NCBI RefSeq assembly: GCF_039555335.1
Contig: NC_092628.1
Coordinates: 101,826,647-101,890,646 of the forward strand
DNA: 64,000 bases
DNA from: Amphiura filiformis
Taxonomy: Eukaryota > Echinodermata > Ophiuroidea > Amphilepidida > Amphiuridae
Direction: 5' to 3'
The first letter of the stretch is position 1. The number at the start of each line of letters is the position of its first letter. Made by a program: the position numbers and the translations under genes. Positions 1-14,500 of the stretch are shown piece by piece. The notes beneath the pieces are model-generated. The model saw nothing but the letters and a program-made list of their open reading frames with translations, was not told where the DNA came from and made no database searches.

Positions 1-1999
1 TCATCTGATACCCTTTTTACGCAATCAGACAGCTATATCATCTGATATTTTAAATAGATATACATTCAAATTCATTAGCGCCTCAGACAGCTATATCATC
101 TGGCTTATTCTTTAAAAGCAATATATATCAATCATTGAAATCATATATGTATCAGACAGCAATATCATCTGATACCCTTTTTACGCATAATCAGACAGCT
201 ATATCATCTGATGCCATTTATGGTCCTGAAGTGAGACGACCCACTTCAAATCCCAAACAGCATATTTGGCTTGGACCTAATCATTACTCATTTCCGAATT
301 AGGACAACCCCATTCAATTTCCAAACATCCTAATTTGGAATTGACATTAAATATTAAGTATGTGAAAACATTCCCAATGACTTGCTCAAATGCAGCAATG
401 TATCTCCATTTTGATTCATATATTGGACAAAATGGTAAAAAGCAAAAGAAACAATGCCATTTAATATCATATTTTTTATAAAGGGAGTGGTGGGTGGGTT
501 TTAAATTTTTCTGACCTCTTCGGATGGTATCGAAACAGCTTATGAATTTTCCCGGCAACAATTTCTGTGAAAACAGCCACGCCCCCAGAACCGCTGCCTA
601 TGATTGGCTACTGGCCCTTTGACTCGACACGGGCATGGATGCACAACAGGTGTCGGACTGATGTCACAACACGCATGGCACCACCTTTTATTGATCTACA
701 GGACAATGAAACCCTTTTCAACAAAACCCAGGGCTTATTACGCTAATGACAATTTTGGTTTTGATTGAAGTTTGCTCAATCAAAACCCGATTGTCCTATG
801 GACGCAATAAGTAGACCAAACACAACTATTGCCGGAGCTGGATCTTTACCATCCGAATCTTTTATTTCCTTTCATTTACACAGTTGATCAAGTGTCAACT
901 GTGTTCTTCATACTTAATTTAATATCGCATATCACTTCAGACAGCTATATCATCTGATATTTTAAATAGATATAAATTCAAATTCATTAGCGCCTCAGAC
1001 AGCTATATCATGTGGCTTATTCTTTAAAAGCAATATATAACAATCATTGAAATCATATATGTATCAGACAGCAATATCATCTGATACCCTTTTTACGCAA
1101 TCAGACAGCTATATCATCTGATATTTTAAATAGATATACATTCAAATTCATTAGCGCCTCAGACAGCTATATCATCTGGCTTATTCTTTAAAAGCAATAT
1201 ATATCAATCATTGAAATCATATATGTATCAGACAGCAATATCATCTGATACCCTTTTTACATAATCAGACAGCTATATCATCTGATGCCATTTATGGTCC
1301 TGAAGTGAGGCGACCCACTTCCAATCCCAAACAGCATATTTGGCTTGGACCTAATCATTCCTCATTTCCGGAATTAGGACAACCCCATTCAATTTCCAAA
1401 CATCCTAATTTGGAATTGACATTAAATATTAAGTATGTGAAAACATTCCCAATGACTTGCTCAAATGCAGCAATGTATCTCCATTTTGATTCATATATTG
1501 GACAAAATGGTAAAAAGCAAAAGAAACAATGCCAACCAAGGACCTAATCTAGGGACTTGCCTAATAGCTGAAAATTGGAAAGTAAAAACCTGCACAAAAA
1601 AAACTCGTTGTGAGAAAAAACAGGAAAACCTCCCAATGGCAGCGTGTATCTGTTCTAGTTACTAAAGAGCATCCCTACCAGGAACATGCCATGAAATGCA
1701 TTGATCAGTTAAATTTTTCTGACCTCTTCGGATGGTATCGAAACAGCTTATGAATTTTCCCGGCAACAATTTCTGTGAAAACAGCCACGCCCCCAGAACC
1801 GCTGCCTATGATTGGCTACTGGCCCGCGACTCGACACGGGGCATGGATGCACAACAGGTGTCGGACTGATGTCACAACACGCATGGCACCACCTTTTATT
1901 GATCTACAGGACAATGAAACCCTTTTCAACAAAACCCAGGGCTTATTACGCCAATGACAATTTTGGTTTTGATTGAAGTTTGCTCAATCAAAACCCGAA
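1..1999. repeat. Direct duplication (offset about 1074 bp) with clustered CAGACAG repeats
   Basis: Sequence from 1 to about 795 recurs from about 1075 to 1999 with very high identity except a replaced middle (about 461-505 versus 1535-1710). Each copy opens with four or more copies of a 21-bp core (CAGACAGCTATATCATCTGA and variants, for example at 27, 84, 153, 192, 937, 995, 1065 and 1107). The core is partly self-complementary, and spacers are 38-70 bp and themselves repeated. No coding content is seen. Confidence 0.85.
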
Positions 2000-2355
2000 T
2001 ATGCTAGATCTTTGGTGTTTTCAGTATATTATAGCCTAATTTTTGTAGAAGGTAATGATTATAGTAACAATTACTTTTCAAAATGCCTCCTTTGGCCCCC
2101 ATGGACCAGATTGTGTCACATATAGACCCTATATACAGCCAGAACGGTATAGCAATAAAAGCCAGTTGAAGATGGCAGTCATACCTATCACCTGTTTTAT
2201 AGTATTATCATGCAAATTGTCCTGTGTAGGCCTCCTACTGGACAGAATTTTATTTAAATGAGGATGAGTGATGTCATATTGCATACAGTCAATTGCGGGT
2301 ATCGCTTTGATAATTATATCATGGCATAAACTTTCGTAATCCTACTTTTTTCCAG

Positions 2356-2589
2356 GATTTGTCAGAAATAGTTCACCTGAATCTGAGTTTCAACAGAATG
2401 GAGACTATGCCAGCCCTAGGTCTTGTAGCCAGAACCAACCTCAAGTCATTATCATTAAAGCATAACAACCTAGAGAGTCTGGCTGGTTTGGAAGATTTCA
2501 GCACCTTGGAGGTGCTTGATGTAGCTACCAACTGTATATTTGACAAGATGGAGCTTAGGATGCTGGGATATCTGCATAATATTAAGGCT
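2356..2589 (+). CDS. STK11IP: STK11IP exon a: leucine-rich repeats
   Basis: The acceptor ttttttccag precedes 2356 and the donor gtaagt follows 2589; 78 codons, phase 0 at both ends. It contains at least three LRR strands: VHLNLSFNRM, LKSLSLKHNNLESL and LEVLDVATNCI. This is the first coding exon recognised in the window; the phase-0 acceptor shows that more exons lie upstream, outside the window. Confidence 0.92.
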
Positions 2590-5500
2590 GTAAGTGCATT
2601 TTATTGAGATTTTACTCCTTGTTACCAACAACCAATTTTACATACAGGTTGATATTTAGAGAATAAAGATATTGTTTTTAGCCGCTGGAGTGCATCTATC
2701 GTCTCATATAACACAGGCGACATCATTATTTTAAGTAAAACAACGAGGCGGAGCCGAGTTGTTTTACGCTAAAAATAATGATGTTGCCGGGGTTATATGA
2801 GACGATAGATGCACGAGAGCGGCTAAAAACAATACCTTTATTCTCATTCTTAAACACTTCAATTCAAAATAATAAAAATATCATAAGTATTACATATTTT
2901 AATCAAATTAAATTCTACATTTTACAAGGAATTACCTAGGGCTTAAAATCGATCAGTCCCGTTGTTGTAGTGCGCCTCCCATTGGTTCAAAAAGCAGGTG
3001 CGCGTATCGCGTTGATGCACACGCATTGACCCGTGTGATATTGTGTCATATCACACGGGTAAGAACCAATAAGATTGCAGGAACATTCTCAAGTGTTTAA
3101 GAATACTTTTGCATGTCTAGTCATAGTGTGTCTCATCTAAAGTTGAGAGTAACACCATGTTGAATTTTGCAGTGGCAGATTCGAATCGTGCACTCTCAGC
3201 TAATCCCGGGAGCTCACACATGCGTCTGATTTTTCCAAACGTTGGCGACGCAACTGCGTAAACGCACTGATTCATATCTGCTACTGCAAAATCTAACATG
3301 GCATTACTCATAACTTGAGATGATACACACATAGTTCCAGCTACAGATAGGATGGCACTCAAGCCAAGATTGCTGATATTTCTAAAACTAGGCTGTTCCA
3401 GATAAATATTTCACTGTCCTCATAGATAATACAACTGCAGGTAAATTATCACTGCTAATTAAGCAGCCTCAGTTGACATAACTTAGGGAGGCACAGCTGG
3501 AGATGCAGATAAAATATTCCGTTGACAAATTTGTTTAAAATGCCTCCAGAATAGATTCTAATGTTTCTTTGTTATGAAATAACTGCATCTCACTCAGTTG
3601 TCATCATTTGTTACTGTATGATGTATTACCATATTACTTAGAATCCTTGGGACAAGGGAGCCTATGTGGAGTACTTGTAGTAATACATTGTGTTTTTAAT
3701 GATTCTGACAGGTGTATCTCCATGGCAACCCATTAGCCTTTGACCCAGGTTACAGGTTACAAGTTGTTAGGAAGCTGCCTTACCAAGCATGCAGGAATAA
3801 GGTAATGTATATGTTTCCTGTAAGGATGGGTTAACAGTACCAAACTGAATTTTCAAATTGTTCTTGGTTCTTTCTTTGAGCATTATATGAGTGTGAAGGC
3901 AAAAGTGATAAATGCTCTGCATGCTAGCCAGAATTTTGTCAAAATATCAAGAGCTATTTTGAAAATCACTGAACCAATACTAGGCTTGTTTGTACTCATT
4001 TTAATGCATTTTTCATGCTGATTCCAAATATATGGTCATGAAAAATTACATTTCTGAAATATTTTTAAAACAAAATTTGAAACTTGTCGTCTGCAGTCGA
4101 CACCTGCATGGAGAGGGTTAACATTCACACTGATTGGCTAATCAACAATCATAACAACACAATGGGCATTATTTACAGTTATTTATTTCAATGTGACAAG
4201 CTTTGTTGTTTGGTTAATGAAATGAATTCAAAATATGAATATTATTTCGTTAAAATTTCTTGCAATATTTTTCTTTTCCATTGATTTGTTTTGGTATTTT
4301 TAACATTACTTTTACAGACACAAATAGATGGAATTCCGCTGACTCCATCAGAAGCAGAGGTACGTATAATAGGAACATTTTTCATGCTTTACAAATTAGT
4401 AAAACAGATATTTTTAAAAGTCTCCAATTTGTAGTTTTGTAGTTTATTAGCTAGAGTAAGAATTTCATTTCACTGAACAGAGCAGTACATGATCGTATTT
4501 CAAAGGACAAAATGTGGGTGGGATAAAAATATTAATCCAATCAAAAGACATCAGAAATTACCAACCAATCAGGATTGAGTTGAATTCTACCTCTACATCA
4601 CACAGTGTATGCGGGTGTTCACCATGCTGCCATCATTCAAATGAAATTTTTACTGTAATTGAAAAGTTTGACTTAAAATTGTCTTTTGTCACTGTTACAA
4701 TGGGAAAAATTGAACGGAATAATGTTTGATCTCTGCAATAACATTTAGTTAACATTACATTTTCCACTCTTAGCTTGTGTCTCCAGAAAGATTCACACCG
4801 TCTCCTGTCCCTCGTCGCCCTCCATCCAAAGAACTAGTCAATCCATTAGAGGCTTCCCTCAATGCAGACATATCAAGTTTAGAGGAATCAATAGATTTAT
4901 CATCAACAAAACGTCTCATGCATAAGGAGAAGAAATCAAGGGGGAAACGCAACCAGAGGAAAGTGAAGCATGCGGCCATTGCTGATCCCACTAAAGAGTA
5001 TCTGGATTCTAATAGTAAGTTGCGGTGACTAAGTTGGTTTGACCAATGGAAGCTTTATTTGTGTGCAAAGTAATTGGTGGTACAATATTCTAAATGTTGT
5101 CTTTTTGAGTCATCCATTGTAAATAAGTAACAAATTTTAATCAAAATTTTGGAATTCTGGTGTTCAGTCATGTATTATTTAACTACACATGTAAGTATCA
5201 ATGAAACCTACTAGTTTCAGGTGATGATTGCATTAAGTTATGCATAAGTTTGGATGAAATACACAGGGTATTCAATTTATATTACCTGGCTTCTAAAGAT
5301 CTGCTTTACATTGTACATTTTCTTGGTTATATTCAAAGCACCACTATGTGGTTCTCACTTGTTTTTACTGATCAACTACCATGAGTTGATGTGTAGTATT
5401 GTGAAGAATCGTTTTGTATGTTGAGTGTTTACAGATAAGAATAAGATGAGAACCAATGATTTTAGCCATCAAAGATCTTTTTTTATAAATACTAGAATTA

Positions 5501-8500
5501 AGCAGTGAACAATAGCGCATGAGGTGTGACACTGGTCAAGAACCTATGCACTATAAAAGAAAAACCACATGGGCCAATCAATGCTTCACCTGCTACAAAT
5601 CAACTTGAACCTGTCCCTATTTTTATTCTTGCTATCAGATTAAGTGTAAATGTCAGCAGTGAAGCTAACCATTATCTAGGTGCAGTCCTTTCAGCCTTCT
5701 ATATGTTGCAAGTTTCACAATTTCAATCACTTGATAAGCCTTGATATAAGCATGAAATAGTTTGAGTGTGTAACATCTTGTAAGTGCTGCTTAACAATAT
5801 TTACTAAAACGTTGCATTTTACAGCTTCCCTTACAACATCAGACTCTGACATCGAGGGCACCAAACAAAAAATGGAAAGGATGCGCAAAAACCATGGCTC
5901 TGATTGGCTGCTTGCTCTTCAAGATCCGTACAGTACCCCTGCTATAAACACAAGAGAACCCAGTGAGCAGCAGGACAGCACTAGTCAGGATCCTAGTGGA
6001 AGTGACACAGAACTACTAACAGAGGTAGAAGTGCATCAGAGTGACGATGTTCAGCAGCAAAATGCAAAAACTGAAGAAGTAAGTGATTTTGAAATGGAAA
6101 TCTTTAAAATGTTGTTATTCACAAATAACAACATTCTGTTGGTATCAAAATGCTCATCGTTACCAGTGCATGTTTGACAGTCTTGTACTACTTGATGAAC
6201 TCTTGTCATCAGTCTGTATTGACTGGGTAATACTTTTTGCATACTTGGTGCTGTGGTTTGGAATTGCTTTTCATGAAAGTATTGGACTTAAGTTGTGAAA
6301 ATGTCTCTAACTTTTGTAATACCCTTGTAAAGTGCTCCACACAATCTTTTTTGTTTATTTATATATTTACTTATTACAGTTCTTTGGAGTATAAGAAATT
6401 GTGATTGTTTACACTTTGGAACTTGTTACCTCTGAGTATAAGAAATTGTGATTGTTTTCAGACTTTTAACTTAAGAACTTGTTAAAGACTTATTTATTTA
6501 GCAAAGCATATACCAAACATAACTGATGTAACTGATGTTTGTATATATTTTAATGTTTAATTGTACTTGTACTTTATGTATGTTAATGTTTAATTGTACT
6601 TATTTGTTTTTAATGTCTGCGCCTCGTAATAGTTATACTAGATTGATGGCGCATTACAAATGCTTATTATTATTATTATTAGTTCTCTGCAAACACACTC
6701 CCCCATCCAACTCCCCCCCCCCAAACACAAAGTACAATACTATATAGAAATGGAATCTCAAAATAATGTGCCATTGTTATTGTCTTACAGCCAGTGGTGA
6801 AAGAAATGGTTGTAATAGCACAAGTGGAGAAGCCACTGGAAGAGAAGGTAGCGGACTCCAATCCCCCAGCTGCAAAGACAATTGATTCTAAGACTAATAT
6901 CTATCAAGTAAAGTCAACAGAGTCAGAGGAAATAGTCATCTATGGAACACAAGAAGACAAATCTGCTGATGAAGGTATGAGAGATTGTTTTGTTGCAGTC
7001 ATTTTAAGCATAACCTCCACAAGATTAGAAAAGAAAGTCGGATGGTATAACAGGCTGAACATATTATGGCAGGACAGATGATGTTTATTTTTGTAGTTTT
7101 TGGCTCTGAGCGAAGCTAAAAGGGCCTAACTGATCTCAACAATTAGAGAGCCAATTCGGGCGTTGGTTTTATGCTAAGGATGTTTGTCTGTTTGATATTT
7201 GGTCTTGAAATTTGTTTCTAAATTTTGCTTATTTATTATTTAATCGATTGCACTCCAGGTTGATTTCAAATACTGTCGATAAAATATGATTTTTTGGTAA
7301 AAAAGCCACGATGAACGAGTTGTTTTGTGGTACCCCGTGTGTGCTAGAGATTATTTTGGTCTGTATAATTTAAGTTGCGTAAAAGTGACGGAAACCAACG
7401 GAGGGTAATTTCTTAAGATTCAGTTCAGATTCAGAAGTTATTTACTATTTCATAACTTTTCTTAACATTTCTTTACAATTTAAATAAAGAAATAGTTGAG
7501 GAATGTCAAAAAATGGTCAAGAACATGTCTGAATCTTGAATAAATCTGAACTAATGAATCGGGTAAATGAATTTCCTAGTGGACTATTTTTCCTTGCGCA
7601 AGTGCACGTATTTTTGTGACCTCAATTTTTGTGCAAAACACGGACCGAAAGTCATGAAAAATGGTCGTATTTCATCACACTCACTCATTGTAGTTTTGTT
7701 AGAATATAGTTTTAAAAAGTCAATTTAATCATATTGTGGACATGATTCTGAGGGAAAATTATATTTTCAATGAGATTTTACTTTACCCCTTACTTCGCAA
7801 TATTGAACAATTTCCGTATTTTTCCATAGCAAAAACAGTCTAAATAAATGATGTTCCACTTTGCACAACAATTTTATACTTCAGAATATCAAAGATTGAT
7901 ATGTTTTCTCTTGAAAAACAAGAAGTTTTTAGGCCAGGACTTCTTAAGAAATTCAAGACCAAGGTTTATTTGATCGATGTTACGTCAATGGTCCCCGATC
8001 TCGCCATGATTTTGGACGGCAGCTTGCTTGTTTTATGTTTACAATCAGGAGGTCATGACCTATGGCGTATTGATCGATTCTGATCTGATTGGATGGTCTC
8101 AAGGTCGTCACAGTTATGAATGAATAATTCACAAGGTCATTAAGGGGGGTGGCAGTAATAGAAAAGGTCAAAATAATGTTGGATAATGAACATAATAATG
8201 TACATAATAATAATAATAATTGAATTCAAATGTGACTGAAATTAGTGGTTTCAGAAATCATTGATTGCAAGTTGCAAAGTTTCATCTTTTACTCTAGGCT
8301 GTGCAATATTAATCATGAGCTAAATTTTGAGAGAAATCAAAAGGAATGGCAAGCAATCAATGACAGCAGGGGTGGGAAATCACTTTTTTTTTTTTAGTAT
8401 TCCCTGATTAGAAAAAAGTTACAAAGATCAATTATTGGAACCGATGGCTGCTTTCGGAAACTAATAACAACTAGTAGGCCTATGGGCATGAAATTTGGTA

Positions 8501-11500
8501 GGTACAGTCAACATTTATAGCCAAATTTTCGGAAGGTCATTTCGGGGTCACCAGAGGTCGTCTGAGGTCAAATTAGTAAAAACTACTGGATGGTCGTGAA
8601 ACTTGGTGGATACAGTCGACATTGGAGTCAAATTTTTGGAAGGTCATTTCGGGGTCATCTGAGGTCAAATTAGTAAAAACTGTCATATGGGCATGAAACT
8701 TGGTAGGTTCAATCAGCGCAAAATATGGTAATTAAGTACCTAATTTGCATAATATATGCGTAATAAGCAAAATACCTTGTGAACAGATTATCTGGAGATC
8801 CGTATGGGGTAGTGACGTAACTTCTCGACCTGATTAGATTTTCAGCGCAACATACTTTATCCAATTTCGTGAGGTCAAAGGTCAACTGAGGTCACCAAAT
8901 CTTTTAATAATTAATTTTCAACTGTGCATCACATATCCACATAACAGCTTGATCGGTCATGTAATTAAGGAAATATGACGACTTTAAGATAGTCGCTTTC
9001 CATGTAAAGTATAGCAAAGTAGCACTTTCAATGAGTGATAACTCGTAAAGGAAGCATCTTTCTATTTTGATTTATTACTTTGATGAAATAGTTCTTTGGT
9101 ATTGCCAAATTTGATTGCAAATTTGTAAGGTGGGCCCCTGAACCCCGGCCATTTAAAGACAAATTTTTGGAAGGTCATTTTGGGGTCACCAGGGGTCATC
9201 TGAGGTCAAATTAGTAAAAACTGTTGTATGGGCATGAAACTTGGTGGGTACAGTCAACATTTAAAGCCAAATTTAAAGCCATATTTAGTCTGAAACTTGG
9301 TGGGTAGTCACCAATTAGAGCCAAATCCTTATTCAGACTAACACTATTCTTGACATAGGCATATTTTGATACATTTTGATTAGTTTAGACCCATTTGGAC
9401 CCTTTTCCATCCAATTCCACCCGTTTCGATCCATGTGGCTAAATAGTAATTCCCAAAATTGATTGATGTATCATTGTATGCTCTGCAAATGAGATAGCTA
9501 ACAACCGACCAGATGTACCCATTGAATGTAATATGTCACATATACTCAAATGATTTCACCTGTTGCACATTCGACTTTCACTGTCACCATAAAGCACAGA
9601 GCCACAGCGCCATTGGTGCTCTTGTTCAAATATATAATCATTTTAGGGTGTATATTCCTCTTTAATCTGGGGAGGGCTGTGTAATTTGTTCCTGATTTCC
9701 TTGCAATTTGTCATTTTCCTGAGCAATTCATTAGGCCTTACACACCTTTTTTTATTATAACTTTGTCTTTACAGCTCAAGAACTTTTGAGTCCTCTACTG
9801 GTGACAGTCTATCAAAATAACAATGAAACCAAACAAATTCAACTGTTTGTAACAGTTCGATCAACTCATATAGAAGAAAAAGATATACATGGACAAGTTA
9901 CAGAGGAATTGGATCTGGTCAGCCTCAAAGGGTAAGTGAAAGTCCCTTTTTCAGAATCAGTTTGGAAAAATTGAATCCTGAAAAAGATATGCAGGTATTA
10001 GTTACTGTGAACAGGGGATGCAGATTTCAAATGATTTACGCATTCAGTTAACCCCATTTGAAATTCACACCCCCTGTGTAGTAGAGTACGGTCATATCTT
10101 CCATAGGGGTTGTAAGGAATTCACCTGGAATAGCCCAGTATTTCTACAGTTTGTTTCACCTTTGATAGTGGCATTATTGCATTTACTGCCAGTGAACCGT
10201 AGTTAATATGTGTATATGACAGCGTTCAAGCTTTGACTTACGTTTGGCGGACAGAATGGAGGAAACTTAAAGTGAAAGATATCCTACTTAAAGGAACTTT
10301 TTCTAGGGTGAAATTTTGTGTAGAATCTGAATCTGACATAAAAAATGCATAATTATCAACTTGAAAATTTTCCCCATAGCACTGGACAGGCATATTTCTG
10401 CCCAAAATCGTCAAATTTGAGCAAAAATTTTTGTTAAAAAAATAAGTCCTTCAAAATGGAGATACTTAGGGCTAAACAAAAAACATGTTGCTCTAGAGAA
10501 AGGTATTGGTTAGAGCAACATGTTCTTTGTTTAGCCTTACACCTCCCAGTTTTGAAGGACTTATCTTTTTAACAAAATCCATGACTTTTTTCACGCCCTC
10601 AAAATTCTTAGGGGTGGGGGTAGCATATTGCAAGTTATTTCCTTTTCTGTAAATCTAGCTTACTTATTTGTTATATCACCATTTAGCTATTGAAATACTG
10701 AGCAAAAAGGCACTTGAAACATCCCTATAGCTCATACCATTGTGGAGATATGGCATTTTCAAATCGAAAATGAGGCAAATATTATACTTTTTTCCAAATC
10801 AATTGTCACTCGAACCCTCAACTTTGTACCCCTGCTACGAAGATAAAGAAATATATGGATCCCATTCAATGCTTTCAATATCACAATTGTACCCTTGTTA
10901 CACAATTAGCATAGAAAATTAGGCACTATTTGATAGTTTTCATGTTCATACACACACAGGAAATTAGCAAGTCAAAATTTTTGTCACCCTAAAACGGCCA
11001 TTTTCGGCCAAAATTGGACCAAAAAATGAATTTTTCTCAAAATCAGTGAAAAATACGGGGTTTCAAGTGCCAAAATCTGAAAATATGTGACATTTTACCC
11101 CTCATAACATTTAAGTAATCAAGAATTTTGACTGTTTTCACCCCTAAATACTTTTTTCACAGTTTGTCCGCCAAACGTAAGTCAAAGCTTGAACGCTGTC
11201 ATATGCTCTGCAAGATTAGGTTAGTGTGTATCTGAATAATTCACCAGGTATATGTGACCCCTCGGCACAACTGAGCCCGGATGTCGCCAGTGCCACTATT
11301 GAGATATGTTCCATCGAACTTAACAATAAACAATAGGAAACAAAGGATTTATTGACTGTTTTATTGATTTTTCAATACTTAAATGTCAAGTACTATAGAC
11401 ATGATATACATCATTTTAAAGCTATTTTCAAGCAGAATATTTTGGTTGAATATCTCAAAAATGATGATTGGCGACTTCAGGGCTCAGTTGTGCCGAGGGG

Positions 11501-14500
11501 TCACATATGAATAATTCCATCCATCTAATGTGCTCTCACTTTTGCAGGAAGATCACTTTGATATAAATAATTCATTGTGGTTATGTTTGTTTTTCACTCC
11601 TTCCTTTCAGGATGAAGAAATCTCAGGACACCTTGCGTGATTCAGACTCCCAGTTCTTAATAGTGCCTGTTGTAGATTTAACATTTGATTACATCAGAAG
11701 AGATCGTCAGAAAAGAAGATACTTCATGGAAAATGAAGAAAGTTGTCTTGTAAGTGAGCAACTATTGACATGGGGAGGCAAAGTGAGATCTGGGTGGGAA
11801 AATGTTAAAATTTGCCTAATATGTGGCACTTTTTTCTCAAAATAGTGCAATTTTCAGTGATCATCTGTTTAGCCCGGTAAACACCTTGATTTTGGACTTA
11901 ATAGAATGAGTATTGTATCTGTTCATCTGGACATACTATTTTTGATAGCGACAGTATCGCATCTCATGTAAGGCGCATCATCAGGCTGACTGATCAGATG
12001 ATGAACTATTGACCTGTGACACACTTGATGGTATGGCGTCACAGGAGAGTCGCCGGGGTAGCTTCGTGATTGCTGTGTCGTAGGTCCTTGAAAGGTTGTG
12101 GCGAAGGCCCCCTCCTGATGATGAATCTTGGATAAGACGCGATACTGTCGCTATCAAAAATAGTAAGTCCAGATGAACAGATTCAATACTCATTTTATTA
12201 TTTTTATCTACCTGGATGACTGAGAATATTCACAAATTTACCTTGATTTTTGGCTTAAGAGTGTAAAATTACAAATTAGCCTGGACGGTAAACACCAAAT
12301 GTTTTGGTATAAAATTGCAAATTTTTGTTATGATGTTTGCCACATACAAGTGAGAAAAAGTTCTGTAAAACTAACTAATATCTTTACTTGTTGGTTCATT
12401 CTCACTACCTTTGCAGGCACTTTTCAATGTCTTGGAACCATTTGTGGAAAAGAATCAATTAGAAGAAAGACAGAAGGGGATGATACAATGTTTGAAATGT
12501 TCGACAGAATTTCACAAACATGCAGCCAAGAGAAAGGTACACAAGACACCAAGAAAAAGTGTTATTCAGAATGCAGTGGGATCACATGATAATAGCAGTA
12601 GTGGTAAGTACAAGGCAGTAGAGTAAAATTAAATTTTGTAATTTTCTCAAAAACTGCTATTACTTTTAAGATATACAATAAAATTAATATCTAAATTACT
12701 GCCTTGAGGAACTTGGGCGTATGGACTATTATGTAAATATCTTGTGAAAACTCTATGATTCAGAAAGGTAGTCTCCTCAACAGCTGGCTTCTGTCAGTCA
12801 TTCCTAACAAACTGTCTGCAATTGAGCAGAAACAACAACTTTGTGATTGGGTCAAGTGATTCCATTGATCTTTGTTTGTGAGTCATGCAATGTTATATTC
12901 AGTTCTAATTATCAGTTAATGATGACTTTATTTTGATTTTGTATTTTATGCTCTTCTCAGATATAGAATCAATGAATGAATTATTAGTTTGTCCAGAGTG
13001 CAATAGTAGTATGCTGGTAGATCTAGAGCATCCACAACAAACCAAGGCATATAATTCTAACACTTCAACACCAATGGGATCAGTGTCATCTTTAGAAATG
13101 AATGGAGGCAAACCTCTGGCTACATCATCACCATGGAAAGTAGGGTAAGAAAGAGATGCAGCTAATGATGTTATTCAAATTAAATTCATTGCAAATAATA
13201 GCTTATTTTTAATAGGGACTTTCATGGTGTATTCAAGGTCACATACTAAGGTTTATGTTATTTTAGGTCAACTATTTGGGACTGCCATCCATATTTTTGA
13301 AGGCAGTAAAATATTTGGTGGTGTTTGATGGGCATCATGGTTGCACAATTATTGAATACATGACAGTTTTTACCAGACAGGGAGAAAAATACATTGGAAA
13401 AATCAAAGATGATTGATGTCATAATCAGTGCTCAAAATAATAATATAAAAATATAATATGGTCCCTGGTTTAAGGGATCTGGAATGAGCGTTTATGGCGT
13501 TTCGACAGTATTTTTTATGGGACATGAGAGCACCACAGACGTATCGAATTGCATTCTGAATACGAATAATGTCTTTCTGATATCAAATAATTTTCATTTT
13601 TTGAAAATCACGATATAATACAAATTTTATGACAAATTATAAAAATTTGATATTTTTCAATTTTTGATATATAACAGTCCTCGAAGTAAATTTTATAAAT
13701 CTAATGATATATTCTTAAAGTGTATGTAGCTGGGACGAAAAGCCGACGATCAATTGAAAATTTTGACCTTTCATATTGAAGATATGGATTTTTTCCCCAA
13801 AAAGACCTAAATTTTTTTGGCGTTTTGGGAAAAAAAATCCATATCTTCAATACGAAAGGTCAAAATTTTCAATTTTTTTTCGGCTTTTCCTCCCAGCTAC
13901 ATTCACGTTAAATATAAATCATCAGATTTATAAAGTTTACTTCGAGTACTGTTAAATATCAAAAATATCAATTTTAATGATTTGCCTTAAAATGTGTATT
14001 ACATTGCGAATTTCAAAAAATCAAAATTATTTGATATCAGAAGGACATTCTTCATATTCAGAATGCGATTCGATATGTCTGATGTGCTATTATGTCCCAC
14101 AATAAATACTGTCCAAACATCCATACCCCTTCCCTTAAGTCATACAATAAATCAATTATAGTACATTTTAAACTACTCCCATGACTATTTTTAATTGAAC
14201 AAAGATGATACACACTGACACATATCAGAAATAATAGAAATAAATGCTATTCAACACTTTAAGTCTAAATTGAATTTATCACACTTATGTTTGTCATATT
14301 TCATCAAGCTTGTTTTGAAAATAAAATGTCAGCCCATATCTCTTTGTATACATCATAATACATCCTTAATTTGTTGCTATTTCAGAGAGGATGACACCAG
14401 AGTTTCATCCTCATCAACTGATTACCACAGTGCAGAGGACTCACCCTCAACCAGTCAACCATCATATCAAACTGCCAAATCTGGGACCTCTACCACCAAT

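Noticed and set aside
1-1284. Regular CAGACAG repeats as a CRISPR-like array
   Set aside because: Spacers are themselves repeated, spacing is uneven, and the surrounding genes are animal.
3170-3200. GATTCGAATCG as a tRNA B box
   Set aside because: No matching A box, anticodon arm or acceptor stem could be folded around it. The similar GGTTCGAGAACC at 20403 fails too.
14270-14385. Coding sequence upstream of exon k in the same frame
   Set aside because: The ctatttcag acceptor at 14385 and phase match to exon j show that the open sequence before it is intron.
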